64,000 bases of DNA from Barnesiella sp. WM24 (GCF_004570975.1 NZ_SPPC01000003.1:121102-185101); one strand, 5' to 3'. Positions 1 to 9,175 are shown, numbered from the stretch's first letter. Translations and numbers: made by a program. The notes: generated by a model from the letters alone, not told the origin.

Positions 1-1
1 C

Positions 2-1009
2 ACCGAGGACAGCCCGATTTCGTTCAATCCATTCTACACCGATGACGGGGTTTTCGATGTGGAGAAGAAGGACTCGATCAAGACTCTGCTGCTGACACTC
101 TGGAAGTCAGAGGATGACAGAGTGACAAAGACCGAGAGCGGCGAATTGGGTTCGGCGTTGTCGATGTTCCTTGAAAAAATGGCGAAGGACAAAAATATCG
201 TGCCATGCTTCAACTCATTCTATGAGTTTATGCGTGACGAGTATCGCGCTGAAATGGCACAGCGTCCCATCCCCATTTACAAGCAGGATTTCGACATCGA
301 CAACTTCCTGACTACACTGCGGCAGTATTACCACGGAGGTAGATTTGACTTTCTATTGAACTCCAAAGAGAATATCGACTTGCTCGGTAAACGCTTCATA
401 GTCTTTGAAATAGACAGCATCAAGGATAACAAAGAACTCTTCCCGGTGGTGACAATCATCATCATGGAGGCTTTCATCAACAAGATGCGAAGACTCAAAG
501 GTATTAGGAAAGTCCTTATCTGTGAGGAGGCTTGGAAGGCTCTTTCTTCGGCGAACATGGCAGAGTATATGAAGTACCTCTATAAGACTGTGCGTAAATA
601 CTTTGGCGAGGCTGTTGTGGTCACTCAGGAAGTTGACGACATCATTTCGTCGCCTATTGTCAAGGAGACTATCATCAACAACTCAGACTGTAAAATCTTG
701 CTCGACCAGCGGAAATATATGAACCGCTTTGACCAGATACAGGAGCTGCTCGGTCTGACCGACAAGGAGAAAGCGCAGATACTCAGTATCAATATGGCAA
801 ATAGCCCCAACCGGCTCTACAAAGAGGTATGGATCGGGCTGGGCGGAACGCAGTCCGCGGTCTATGCAACTGAGGTGTCACCTGAGGAATACCTGTGCTA
901 CACCACCGAGGAAACGGAGAAAATCCAAGTCCTTGATCGCGCCCGTCAGTTCGGAGGTGACATCGAAGCCGCAATAAAACAGCTTGCCAACGAAAAGAGA
1001 GAGAAATAA
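2..1009 (+). CDS. traG: TraG conjugation ATPase, C-terminal part (gene cut by window edge)
   Basis: This is the 3' part of the VirB4-class ATPase that powers the conjugative type IV secretion system. The frame is already open at base 2, before the first GTG at 59, so the true start lies outside the window. About 335 residues are visible, against roughly 830 for Bacteroides TraG. The Walker B stretch VLICEEAW lies at 512-535, followed by a helicase-like segment with VVVTQEVDDI. Walker A must lie upstream. The stop codon touches the next small ORF, and the following genes are traI to traQ in conserved order, which supports the call strongly. Confidence 0.93.
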   Translation, partial: TEDSPISFNPFYTDDGVFDVEKKDSIKTLLLTLWKSEDDRVTKTESGELGSALSMFLEKMAKDKNIVPCFNSFYEFMRDEYRAEMAQRPIPIYKQDFDIDNFLTTLRQYYHGGRFDFLLNSKENIDLLGKRFIVFEIDSIKDNKELFPVVTIIIMEAFINKMRRLKGIRKVLICEEAWKALSSANMAEYMKYLYKTVRKYFGEAVVVTQEVDDIISSPIVKETIINNSDCKILLDQRKYMNRFDQIQELLGLTDKEKAQILSINMANSPNRLYKEVWIGLGGTQSAVYATEVSPEEYLCYTTEETEKIQVLDRARQFGGDIEAAIKQLANEKREK

Positions 1010-1012
1010 TGT

Positions 1013-1147
1013 ATGAAAGTGAAATCCTTTCCATTCAGACTGGCGGCAGGTATTGGCGCATTGTGCGTCCGCCTCCTGCTTTCCGCGCTATGGCTCATAT
1101 CAGCCATGACAAGAATAATTGTGGGCATGGCTCACAGAATCAGATAA
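1013..1147 (+). CDS. Small hydrophobic protein between traG and traI
   Basis: A 44-codon ORF begins 4 bases after the traG stop and ends 24 bases before traI. It reads MKVKSFPFRLAAGIGALCVR followed by a hydrophobic run (LLLSALWLISAM) and a short basic tail, so it could be one membrane segment. An overlapping frame opening at 1009 runs into traI, but it has no signal or hydrophobic core before the traI signal peptide. Gene-tight spacing favours a real small membrane protein of the transfer apparatus. I do not recognise a family. Confidence 0.45.
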   Translation: MKVKSFPFRLAAGIGALCVRLLLSALWLISAMTRIIVGMAHRIR

Positions 1148-1170
1148 AGACCACAAAATCCAAACAAAAA

Positions 1171-1809
1171 ATGAAACAACTGAAATTTCTATTTCCCCTC
1201 ATTGCCCTGTGCCTCCTGTTAGGCACAGGCAGGGTAAACGCCCAATGGACGGTCATCGACCCGTCCAACATCGCTCAAAGTATCGTAAACTCTTCAAAGT
1301 CACTCGTTCAGGAATCGCAGACAGCAACCCACATGGTCAAGTCGTTTCAGGAAACGGTGAAAATCTACCAACAGGCGAAGAAGTATTACGACGCTCTCCA
1401 GTCGGTCAACAATCTCGTCCGCGATGCCCGAAAGGTGCAGCAGACAGTCCTGATGCTCGGTGACATATCCGGCTACTACGTCAATAACTTCAAGAAGATG
1501 CTGACCGATCCCAACTTCACAAGTGCGGAGCTGTCGGCAATCGCCTCCGGCTACACCCGGCTGCTTGAAGAAGCCAACGGGGTGCTGGGTGACTTGAAAC
1601 AGGTCGTAAATATCTCAACGTTAAGCATGACCGACAAAGACCGTATGGATGTTGTCGATGACTGCTACAAGGAGATGAAAAGGCTGAAGAACCTTACCGC
1701 CTACTATACAAATAAGAATATCAGCGTGTCATATCTCAGAGCCAAGAAGAAGGCGGACTCCCAGAGGGTTGTCAACCTCTATGGCGACGGCTCTGAAAAA
1801 TACTGGTGA
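1171..1809 (+). CDS. traI: TraI, exported conjugal transfer protein (DUF4141 type)
   Basis: A 212-residue protein with a clear signal peptide (MKQLKFLFPLIALCLLLGTG, cleavage probably after VNA). The mature part is helical, with a QQAKKYYDALQSVNNLVRDA stretch typical of the Bacteroides TraI/DUF4141 family. This resembles the VirB5-like periplasmic components of type IV secretion systems. The frame is open from 1009, but the ATG at 1171 is chosen because it alone gives a signal peptide and follows an A-rich stretch. The stop overlaps the traJ start by one base (TGATG). Confidence 0.9.
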   Translation: MKQLKFLFPLIALCLLLGTGRVNAQWTVIDPSNIAQSIVNSSKSLVQESQTATHMVKSFQETVKIYQQAKKYYDALQSVNNLVRDARKVQQTVLMLGDISGYYVNNFKKMLTDPNFTSAELSAIASGYTRLLEEANGVLGDLKQVVNISTLSMTDKDRMDVVDDCYKEMKRLKNLTAYYTNKNISVSYLRAKKKADSQRVVNLYGDGSEKYW

Positions 1810-2825
1810 TGCCTATGTTGTGCGCTATTGATTTTTCAAACCTCCACACCATACTCCGGTCGCTCTATGACGAGATGATGCCTTTGTGCAGCGATATGGC
1901 AGGTGTGGCTCAGGGTATCGCCGGGTTGGGTGCGCTGTTCTATGTCGCCTACCGTGTATGGCAGTCGCTGGCAAATGCTTCGCCGATAGATGTGTTCCCG
2001 CTGTTGCGCCCGTTCGTGATTGGCTTCTGTATAATGTTCTTCCCGACAGTAGTTCTGGGTACCATCAACTCGGTGATGTCGCCCATAGTTCAGGGTACAG
2101 CTTCAATGCTTGAAGGGCAGACGCTCGACATGAAGAAGTACCGCGAGGAGAAAGACCTATTGGAGTATGAGGCTATGATGCGTGACCCGTCAACCGCCTA
2201 TTTAGTCGATGACGCAGAGTTTGATCGTCAGATAGACGAACTCGGAGTGACAGAAGTAGGCACAGCCGCCGGAATGTATATAGAGCGTGGAATGTATAAG
2301 GTCAAGAAAGCAATCCAGAATTTCTTTCGTGAACTGCTGGAGATGCTCTTTCAGGCGGCGTCGCTCACAATCGACACAATCCGCACTTTCTTCCTGATTG
2401 TGCTTGCAATACTGGGGCCGATTTCATTTGCCCTCTCGGTGTGGGACGGTTTCCACAACACACTGGTGCAATGGATATGCCGATACATACAGACCTACCT
2501 GTGGCTGCCGGTGGCAGACCTGTTTTCGTCAATCCTTGCGAAAATACAGGTGCTGATGTTGCAGAACGACATTTCGGAACTGACCAACAATCCGAATGTT
2601 GACATTGACGGCTCAAACACAGCTTATTGCCTGTTTATGATTATCGGCATAATCGGGTACTTTACAATCCCCACCGTGGCAGGCTGGATTATTCAGGCCG
2701 GAGGCATGGGAAGCTACAACCGCAATGTCAACAACGCCGCCATGACCGGAGGCTCATGGGCCGGAAGCATCGCAGGTGGCGTAGCAGGTAACGTGGCAGG
2801 TAGAGCCGGGAAACTTCTAAAGTAG
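1809..2825 (+). CDS. traJ: TraJ, polytopic conjugal transfer membrane protein
   Basis: A 338-residue inner-membrane protein, the VirB6-like channel component of the Bacteroides transfer system. Hydrophobic segments are visible at about residues 30-50, 68-90, 190-215 and 275-300. The C-terminus is rich in Gly and Ala (SWAGSIAGGVAGNVAGRAGK), as is common for TraJ. A GTG at 1806 in the same frame is possible, but the ATG at 1809 overlapping the traI stop is the more economical start. Confidence 0.92.
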   Translation: MPMLCAIDFSNLHTILRSLYDEMMPLCSDMAGVAQGIAGLGALFYVAYRVWQSLANASPIDVFPLLRPFVIGFCIMFFPTVVLGTINSVMSPIVQGTASMLEGQTLDMKKYREEKDLLEYEAMMRDPSTAYLVDDAEFDRQIDELGVTEVGTAAGMYIERGMYKVKKAIQNFFRELLEMLFQAASLTIDTIRTFFLIVLAILGPISFALSVWDGFHNTLVQWICRYIQTYLWLPVADLFSSILAKIQVLMLQNDISELTNNPNVDIDGSNTAYCLFMIIGIIGYFTIPTVAGWIIQAGGMGSYNRNVNNAAMTGGSWAGSIAGGVAGNVAGRAGKLLK

Positions 2826-2832
2826 AATCATT

Positions 2833-3468
2833 ATGGAATTTAAGTCATTAAAAAACATCGAAACCTCTTTTCGGCAGATAAGGCTGTTCGGCATCGTCAT
2901 GGTATCGCTATGCGCCTTCATCGCAATCGGATCGGTGGTGCTGTCGCTGAATTTTGCCGAAAAGCAGCGGGAGAAAATCTATGTCCTCGATAACGGCAAG
3001 TCCCTGATGCTTGCCTTGTCTCAGGACATGGCGCAGAACCGCCCGGCGGAGGCACGTGAACACGTGCGACGCTTCCATGAACTGTTCTTCACTCTGTCGC
3101 CCGACAAGTCGGCGATTGAACACAACATCAACCGCGCCATGTCACTGGCCGACAAGAGTGCGTATAACTACTACTCCGATTATGTCGAGAAGGGTTACTA
3201 CAACCGCATCATCGCCGGAAACATCACTCAGGTCTTGCAGGTGGACAGCATAGTCGCTGACTTCAACGACTATCCCTACAACGTAAGAACCTACGCCAGG
3301 CAGATGATTATACGTCAGAGCAATGTGACAGAGCGCAGCCTGATTACCCAATGTCGGCTTGTCAACACCTCTCGCTCTGACGACAACCCCAACGGCTTCA
3401 TGATCGAGGGTCTGACGATTTTAGAAAACAAAGATTTGATAACCACAAAACGTACTTTATCCCAATGA
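2833..3468 (+). CDS. traK: TraK, conjugal transfer membrane protein
   Basis: A 211-residue protein with a single N-terminal membrane anchor (about residues 18-40) and a periplasmic domain. The FRQIRLFGIVMVSLCAF anchor and the YYNRIIAGNITQVLQVDS region fit Bacteroides TraK, which corresponds to VirB8-type proteins that scaffold the secretion channel. It lies 7 bases after traJ and overlaps traL by 4 bases. Confidence 0.93.
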   Translation: MEFKSLKNIETSFRQIRLFGIVMVSLCAFIAIGSVVLSLNFAEKQREKIYVLDNGKSLMLALSQDMAQNRPAEAREHVRRFHELFFTLSPDKSAIEHNINRAMSLADKSAYNYYSDYVEKGYYNRIIAGNITQVLQVDSIVADFNDYPYNVRTYARQMIIRQSNVTERSLITQCRLVNTSRSDDNPNGFMIEGLTILENKDLITTKRTLSQ

Positions 3469-3761
3469 GTATAAAACAGAAAATTCAAAACTTCGTGTCA
3501 CCTTTATATAATAAGGTGTGGCACGGCCCGAAAGGGAAAATCAGAGAGCGACTGAAAAAAGTCTGTGACGATATGCCCCACAAACAACGCCTGACGGTAG
3601 TGATCGTGCTGCTAACGGCTTTCATCCTGATTGCCTTCTTCGTTTTCGGTCACGCTTGCTACAAGATGGGCGCCGGACACGCCCGGCAGGCTATCGAGAT
3701 TGAGCACATTCAGCAACTGGAATTATCCACTAATGTCTCCGACTATGAAACTGCTCGATGA
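3465..3761 (+). CDS. traL: TraL, small conjugal transfer membrane protein
   Basis: A 98-residue protein with one membrane segment (VVIVLLTAFILIAFFVFG, about residues 45-62) preceded by a basic cytoplasmic part. Size, topology and position between traK and traM match the TraL/DUF3989 proteins of Bacteroides conjugative elements. The start overlaps traK (ATGA) and the end overlaps traM. Confidence 0.82.
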   Translation: MSIKQKIQNFVSPLYNKVWHGPKGKIRERLKKVCDDMPHKQRLTVVIVLLTAFILIAFFVFGHACYKMGAGHARQAIEIEHIQQLELSTNVSDYETAR

Positions 3762-4935
3762 CCTCAAAGCGAAGCTCACGCCCAAGACCCCGGCAGAACG
3801 TGAGCGCATGAAAAGACTGGCGGTATATACGCTGCTCACACTTTCATGTCTCGTATGTATATGGCTTATATTCGCTCCAAGCGACGAGGATGACACCGTA
3901 AAGGGCAAAGCCAACACTGAACTGCCCGACGGCACAACCGAGGGGATGCCAAAGACCAAGATTGCCGCCTATGAACAGGAGGATATGCAGAAGGAGAAGG
4001 CGCAGAGTGACAGCACAATCAATGCCGTTACTCTCCAGCTCGACATCGTGACCGCTCCAGCGGAACCCGCAGTTCTTGACGAAATCCAGAACTCGGCAAA
4101 TGCCTACCAGCAGGCTCAGGCTTCATTGCAGGATTTCTATGTGCCGGATTACAACGAGCCGGAGCAGGTCGCCGAGTTGCAGGCGAGAATTGACGAGCTG
4201 GAGATGCAGAACGCTATGGCTCAGCAACAGACCCAACAGCCCGATGAGATGGAACTTCTCGAAAGGTCGTACCAGCTTGCGGCGCAATATATGGGCAATG
4301 GCAACGGCAATTATCAGACTCCGCCTCAGTCCGACGAAAAAGGAAAACGGAATGTGCAGCCGGTACAGAATGTGACGCACAATGTGGTATCGACATTGTG
4401 TGCCGCCACTAACGAGCGAGGCTTCAACACCTCGGTCGGCATGAAACGGTCGGTCGGCAAAAATACGATTGCCGCCGTCATAGCCGGAAACCAGTCCGTC
4501 ACCAACGGGCAGTCAGTAAAACTGAGAACCACCGAACCGATGTGGATAGGCAACAGGCTTATACCCCGGAACACTACTGTGGTGGGAGTCGCACGATTGC
4601 AGGATGAGCGTCTTGAGATTGAGATTACCTCGGTTGAGACTAACGGTTCGATCTACGAGGTGGAACTGAAAGTCTATGACTCCGACGGTCAGGAGGGTAT
4701 CAATATCCCCAACTCAATGGAGTCGGATGCCCTTCACGAAATCGGTGCCAACATGGGCAGTACGATGGGCAGTTCAATCAATATCTCCACCGATGCAGGT
4801 GCGCAGATAGCCTCCGATGTGGGTCGCGGTCTCATCAACGGCGTAAGCCAGTATCTCACAAAGAAGATGCGCACTGTCAAGGTGCATCTTAAATCCGGGT
4901 ACAGGGTAATGCTTTACCAGCCCGAAAACAATTAA
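3745..4935 (+). CDS. traM: TraM, VirB10-like conjugal transfer protein
   Basis: A 396-residue protein with a short cytoplasmic N-terminus, one membrane segment (LAVYTLLTLSCLVCIWLIF), a Gln/Glu-rich linker with coiled-coil character (about 110-200), and a C-terminal beta domain (about 215-396) beginning near LCAATNERGFNT. This architecture is that of Transposon_TraM proteins, which span the envelope like VirB10. The frame is open from 3631, and ATGs at 3733 and 3745 are both possible. I chose 3745 for the shorter overlap with traL, and the choice is uncertain by four residues. Confidence 0.92.
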   Translation: MKLLDDLKAKLTPKTPAERERMKRLAVYTLLTLSCLVCIWLIFAPSDEDDTVKGKANTELPDGTTEGMPKTKIAAYEQEDMQKEKAQSDSTINAVTLQLDIVTAPAEPAVLDEIQNSANAYQQAQASLQDFYVPDYNEPEQVAELQARIDELEMQNAMAQQQTQQPDEMELLERSYQLAAQYMGNGNGNYQTPPQSDEKGKRNVQPVQNVTHNVVSTLCAATNERGFNTSVGMKRSVGKNTIAAVIAGNQSVTNGQSVKLRTTEPMWIGNRLIPRNTTVVGVARLQDERLEIEITSVETNGSIYEVELKVYDSDGQEGINIPNSMESDALHEIGANMGSTMGSSINISTDAGAQIASDVGRGLINGVSQYLTKKMRTVKVHLKSGYRVMLYQPENN

Positions 4936-4962
4936 AAACCACAAAATCCAACGTAAATTTTT

Positions 4963-5973
4963 ATGAAACTGAAAACATTTATTCTCTCAGCCATCGCCGT
5001 TTTCGGCATGGCAACCCCGGCTTTTGCCAAGACAAACAAAGTAAATAACACCAAAAACAACGTGTCTTCTGACACTGAACAGGTCGCTAAACATGACATG
5101 AACGTGTACGGAGTCAACTACACCGACAGCGACAAGTTCGACGGTCTGACCCGAAAGGTCGGTTTCGACAGGATGATTCCGCCCCACGCTCTGGAGGTCT
5201 GCTACAATAAGACTACCCATATCATCTTCCCGGCTGAAATCACCTATGTCGATTTAGGCAACGAGAACCTTGTGGCAGGTCTCGCTGACGGTGCAAAGAA
5301 TGTGCTTCGTGTCAAATCGGCTTTCAAGTCGTTCAAGCAGGAGACCAACCTGTCGGTAATCACCGATGATGGATCATACTACACCTTCAACGTCAAATTT
5401 GCGAAAGAGCCTCTGCTTCTGAGCATTGAGATGACAGATTTTCTCCATGACGGCGAGGCTGTCAATCGCCCTAACAACGCTCAGGAGATATATCTCGAAA
5501 AATTGGGCAGTGAGTCCCCGATGCTTGTAAAACTGATTATGAAGTCAATCTACAAGCAGAACAAGCGCGAAATCAAGCATATCGGATCAAAACGTTTCGG
5601 GGTGCAGTTCCTCCTGAAATCCATCTATGCCAACAACGGGCTTCTTTATTTCCACACCGAACTGAAAAACACATCAAACATTCCTTTCGATGTCGATTAT
5701 GTGAGCTTCAAGATTGCGGATAAGAAGGTTATCAAGCGTACCGCAATGCAGGAGCAGGTACTTGAACCGCTCCGCGCCCAGAATTATGTGACGGTGGTAC
5801 ATGGCAAGCAGTCGGAGCGCACGGTGTTCGCTCTGGAGAAATTCACCATTCCCGACGATAAGCAGCTTGTCATCGAAATTGCCGAAAAGGAAGGCGGCAG
5901 ACACCAGTCTTTCGTGGTCGAGAACGAGGATATTGTGAGAGCCAACGTAATTGACGAATTAAGCATACAGTAA
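4963..5973 (+). CDS. traN: TraN, VirB9-like conjugal transfer protein
   Basis: A 336-residue exported protein with signal peptide MKLKTFILSAIAVFGMATPA (cleavage after AFA). The mature part is a beta-rich TraN/DUF4138 protein, with LEVCYNKTTHIIFPAEITYV near the N-terminus and the family's C-terminal YVTVVHGKQSERTVFALEKF segment. It is the outer-membrane core component that pairs with TraM. A 27-base gap separates it from traM and only 3 bases separate it from traO. Confidence 0.94.
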   Translation: MKLKTFILSAIAVFGMATPAFAKTNKVNNTKNNVSSDTEQVAKHDMNVYGVNYTDSDKFDGLTRKVGFDRMIPPHALEVCYNKTTHIIFPAEITYVDLGNENLVAGLADGAKNVLRVKSAFKSFKQETNLSVITDDGSYYTFNVKFAKEPLLLSIEMTDFLHDGEAVNRPNNAQEIYLEKLGSESPMLVKLIMKSIYKQNKREIKHIGSKRFGVQFLLKSIYANNGLLYFHTELKNTSNIPFDVDYVSFKIADKKVIKRTAMQEQVLEPLRAQNYVTVVHGKQSERTVFALEKFTIPDDKQLVIEIAEKEGGRHQSFVVENEDIVRANVIDELSIQ

Positions 5974-5976
5974 TCT

Positions 5977-6558
5977 ATGAAAAAAGCGATAATGATAATC
6001 GCTGCCATGCTCACCCTCTTCGGAGGGCTGGCAATGGGTCAGCGATGCCTCCCCGGAATGTCAGCGTTAGAAATCAAGGCTGACATGGCAGACGGATTTT
6101 ATACCGGCAACTCCCGTAACTGCGGTTACTCTTTCGGTGTGTTCTATTCCGTTTATAAGGGTCGTGCCAATACTTGGAGCTTCGGCGGCGAGTATCTCCA
6201 GACCTACAAGCCCTACGGCGCTAAAGGTCGTATCCCGGTAGCGCAGTTTACAGGCGAGGTCGGCTACAATCTCCATCTGTTGAGCGACTACTCGCAGACC
6301 TTCCACCTCTACGGCGGCATGTCGGCTCTCGGTGGTTACGAAACAGTGAATTGGGGCAAGCGTATACTTTCCGACGGCTCGACGCTCCATGACGGCGACA
6401 ACTTTATCTATGGCGGTGCGCTCAATTTGCAGGCGGAGTTTTATCTCTCGGATAAAGTCGCCATGACCGCCAATGTCAAAGGCCGGTTCACTTTCGGAAG
6501 CGATGTTCAGATATACCATACCACCTATGGCGTCGGTGTCAAATTCATAATCGAATAG
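5977..6558 (+). CDS. traO: TraO, outer-membrane beta-barrel-type transfer protein
   Basis: A 193-residue protein with a signal peptide (MKKAIMIIAAMLTLFGGLAM, cleavage before QRCLPG). The mature part is a string of amphipathic beta strands rich in Tyr and Gly, and it ends in a strand (TTYGVGVKFIIE) typical of small barrels. Position and the RCLPGM start fit the TraO family of Bacteroides conjugative transposons. Confidence 0.9.
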   Translation: MKKAIMIIAAMLTLFGGLAMGQRCLPGMSALEIKADMADGFYTGNSRNCGYSFGVFYSVYKGRANTWSFGGEYLQTYKPYGAKGRIPVAQFTGEVGYNLHLLSDYSQTFHLYGGMSALGGYETVNWGKRILSDGSTLHDGDNFIYGGALNLQAEFYLSDKVAMTANVKGRFTFGSDVQIYHTTYGVGVKFIIE

Positions 6559-6561
6559 CCT

Positions 6562-7254
6562 ATGAGATACACAAAGAATGACATCAGGAATATCCCGCTG
6601 ACAGAGTTCATGGCGGCTCTTGGCGAAAAACCTGTCAAGGCTTTTGGGGACATGAAACTCTACTATGCCCCGCAGCGTGACGACCCGGAGCCGATGTTAG
6701 CGGTAGATACCAACACCAACCGATGGTATGACCATGCCACTGACCAGAGTGGCGACATCATCGACCTTGCAGCCTTGAAGATGAACCCCAACCTCTATAT
6801 GGATCCTCGTGACTTCATCCTGAAGTATATGAACGACTATGAGCAGGGCAAGGAACTATCGGCAATGGCTCGTCGCTCGAATGAGCCAACGGTAATCGGC
6901 ATTGACATAAAGAAGGTGAAACTCATTGACTTTATGAAGGCTCTCGGTCAGGAATATCCGGTGGCTGTAGACGGCAATCTCCGCATCTACAACGCTCCAT
7001 ACGATAACAACCCCAGTCCGACAATGGTAATCAACACTGAGACAAACCTTTGGCGAGATACTAAGTCCGGTGCATACGGCGGAATCTACGACCTCGCATA
7101 CGAGCTTACCGGCTCGTGCAATATGTCGGAGTTGAACCGATATATAGCCTCTGAAATGTCGGCTTTGGAGAAGTTCAAAGAGAAAGAGCAGAAGGTGGAA
7201 CCGCCCAAACAGGAGCAGAAGCCTGACAAACCTAAACGGAAGATGCGCCTATGA
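6562..7254 (+). CDS. Primase-like accessory protein with two degenerate CHC2-type modules
   Basis: A 230-residue protein placed between traO and traP. It holds two copies of one module. Copy 1 (about residues 6-90) runs IRNIPLTEFMAALG, then LAVDTNTNRWYDHATDQSGD. Copy 2 (about 113-190) runs VKLIDFMKALG, then MVINTETNLWRDTKSGAYGG. The layout copies the N-terminal zinc-finger module of the neighbouring TraP (ISLVEFLNQLG, then HVNPRKGVWFDFGSGAGGD) but has no zinc-ligand cysteines. There is no toprim domain. The tail is Lys/Pro/Glu-rich. It is probably a non-catalytic partner of the TraP primase or a DNA-binding adaptor; function is inferred. Confidence 0.7.
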   Translation: MRYTKNDIRNIPLTEFMAALGEKPVKAFGDMKLYYAPQRDDPEPMLAVDTNTNRWYDHATDQSGDIIDLAALKMNPNLYMDPRDFILKYMNDYEQGKELSAMARRSNEPTVIGIDIKKVKLIDFMKALGQEYPVAVDGNLRIYNAPYDNNPSPTMVINTETNLWRDTKSGAYGGIYDLAYELTGSCNMSELNRYIASEMSALEKFKEKEQKVEPPKQEQKPDKPKRKMRL

Positions 7255-8123
7255 ACATCGACGAAATCCGTAAAATCTCGCTTGTCGAGTTTCTCAATCA
7301 GTTGGGTTATCAGCCGACCGGACGCGACAGCAAAGGTCTGTGGTTTTACTCCCCATGTCGAAGTGAGCGAAAACCGTCGCTCCATGTCAATCCACGAAAG
7401 GGGGTATGGTTCGATTTTGGGAGCGGAGCCGGAGGCGACATCTTCACTCTTGCAGGAGAACTGTGCAACTCCACCGATTTCATCAGACAGGCAGAGTACA
7501 TCGCCCAAAAGATGCAGATGCCTATTGCAAAACCATACAAGCCTGAGCCGTTCATCGAGCAGCCGACCTTTGAGGACGTAAGAGTTTCAAAACTGGAATC
7601 ACCGGCATTGCTGAAATATCTCGCCGACAGAGGCATTCCCCGAAATATCGCCCAGCGATGGTGTGTGCAGGTCGATTACAGACTTCACGGCAAAGACTAT
7701 TATGCCATCGGCTTCGAGAACAACGCACATGGATTTGAGTTGCGCTCGTCTTTCTTCAAAGGGTCGTATCCGCCCAAGCACATAACCCACATCGAAGATG
7801 GTAACGCCCGATGTAACGTGTTTGAAGGCTTCATCGACTTCCTTTCAGCGGAACGCCTCGGACTGAATGACGGTTCCGACTCGGTTGTTCTCAACTCCGT
7901 TGCCAATGTCGGCAAAGCCCTGACAATCCTCCCGGACTATTCAGTAATCGCCGGTTACCTCGACAACGACGAGGCAGGGCGAGCCGCCCTCGCAAGACTC
8001 CGCAGAGAGTTGGGCGACAAGGTAATGGATAAGTCCGCCCTCTATCCCGATTACAAGGATCTCAACGAGCACCTTGTGGCTACCCAACCAAAAATTTCAA
8101 ATTACTCAAAATTAAAACTCTGA
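7251..8123 (+). CDS. traP: TraP, DNA primase (CHC2-like plus toprim domain)
   Basis: A 290-residue primase-type protein expected to act on transferred single-stranded DNA. The N-terminal CHC2-like region (about 1-75) keeps the fold signature (FYSPCRSERKPSLHVNP, FDFGSGAGGD), but most zinc-binding Cys are replaced, as often in Bacteroidota homologues. The toprim domain follows, with the acidic motif NVFEGFIDFLSA and the second motif GYLDNDEAGRAAL carrying the DxD pair. The start overlaps the previous gene by 4 bases. Confidence 0.88.
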   Translation: MNIDEIRKISLVEFLNQLGYQPTGRDSKGLWFYSPCRSERKPSLHVNPRKGVWFDFGSGAGGDIFTLAGELCNSTDFIRQAEYIAQKMQMPIAKPYKPEPFIEQPTFEDVRVSKLESPALLKYLADRGIPRNIAQRWCVQVDYRLHGKDYYAIGFENNAHGFELRSSFFKGSYPPKHITHIEDGNARCNVFEGFIDFLSAERLGLNDGSDSVVLNSVANVGKALTILPDYSVIAGYLDNDEAGRAALARLRRELGDKVMDKSALYPDYKDLNEHLVATQPKISNYSKLKL

Positions 8124-8129
8124 AAAACA

Positions 8130-8666
8130 ATGAATACAATACTTAAGAAAATCGGCGAAATCCGCCTTACTCCCGCCCGCTTCTTCGGATTCTGGGCAAT
8201 CCTCTTTACTCTCGTCCTCGCACTGACCTCCTGCTCCGACGACCTCGATGTGCAGCAGTCCTATCCGTTCACAGTGGAAGTCATGCCATACGGTGACAAA
8301 ATCACCAAGGGGCAGACCGTCGAACTACGCTTTGAGATCAAGCCCGAAGGGAACTATGCCAATACCCTCTACACCATCAGATACTTCCAGTATGACGGCG
8401 AAGGCACTCTCAAACTCGTTGACGGTCCCGTACTGGTCAATAACGACCGAGTGCTTCTCGAAAGCAAAACCTTCCGCCTCAACTACACCGCCAATTCATC
8501 CGAGGCCCACAAATTCCTCGTGGTCGTGGAAGATTCGTTCAATTCTACCCCGTGGCAGCAGACCTTCGAGTTCAACAGTAAAGACAGCGGCGACGATGAC
8601 AGTGGAAAAACTCCCGGCATCATCAGCCCCGTCAATCCCGGAACCATAACACCCATTGGCTTATGA
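8130..8666 (+). CDS. traQ: TraQ, conjugal transfer lipoprotein (DUF3872 type)
   Basis: A 178-residue lipoprotein. The N-terminus has an unusually long, basic n-region (about residues 1-20), then a hydrophobic segment ending in the lipobox LALTSC. The mature domain is beta-rich and Ig-like (about 45-150). It fits TraQ/DUF3872, which closes the tra gene set in Bacteroides conjugative transposons. It overlaps the lysozyme gene by 4 bases. Confidence 0.88.
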   Translation: MNTILKKIGEIRLTPARFFGFWAILFTLVLALTSCSDDLDVQQSYPFTVEVMPYGDKITKGQTVELRFEIKPEGNYANTLYTIRYFQYDGEGTLKLVDGPVLVNNDRVLLESKTFRLNYTANSSEAHKFLVVVEDSFNSTPWQQTFEFNSKDSGDDDSGKTPGIISPVNPGTITPIGL

Positions 8667-9160
8667 AGAAACTTCTGATATTCCTCATGGCGTTAGTGAG
8701 CCTCGTGGTCACTACGCCAACCTTCGCCGCTAAGCGAAGCATAATGGATTTACCTCCATACGAAAGAGCAGTTCTAATCATCAAGCACCACGAGACCATG
8801 CACGACTCCCGAAAACATTGGCCATACCTCGGCTACGGTCACAGAAAACTCCCCGGCGAGAAATACTTCCGAGGCTACAAGATGAGCGAACGCGAGGCTG
8901 ACGCCCTCCTCCGCAAAGACCTCAACAAGTTCATCGCCCTCTTCAGTGACCTCAATCCCTCCGACGCCCTCCTTATGGGAGTCCTATCATACAACATAGG
9001 CCCCGGCGCCGTCAAAAAATCAACCGTCTACCGCAAACTAAAATCCGGCAACCGCGACATCTACAAGTCCTACATCTCCCACTGCCGCTACAAAGGCAAA
9101 TGGCACAAAGGACTTCACACCCGCCGCTGCCAAGAGTTTACTGCATTATTTGCTCGTTAA
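8663..9160 (+). CDS. Exported lysozyme of the transfer operon (GH24-like)
   Basis: A 165-residue protein with signal peptide MKKLLIFLMALVSLVVTTPT. The mature part is a phage-type lysozyme. IIKHHETMH supplies the catalytic Glu, LGYGHRK takes the place of the usual GYGH turn, and LLMGVLSYNIGPGAVKKSTV matches the conserved fold core. In conjugative elements such enzymes open peptidoglycan for the secretion channel. It is the last gene of the tra operon and is followed 15 bases later by a strong terminator. Confidence 0.9.
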   Translation: MKKLLIFLMALVSLVVTTPTFAAKRSIMDLPPYERAVLIIKHHETMHDSRKHWPYLGYGHRKLPGEKYFRGYKMSEREADALLRKDLNKFIALFSDLNPSDALLMGVLSYNIGPGAVKKSTVYRKLKSGNRDIYKSYISHCRYKGKWHKGLHTRRCQEFTALFAR

Positions 9161-9175
9161 GTTGCTGCATATCAG

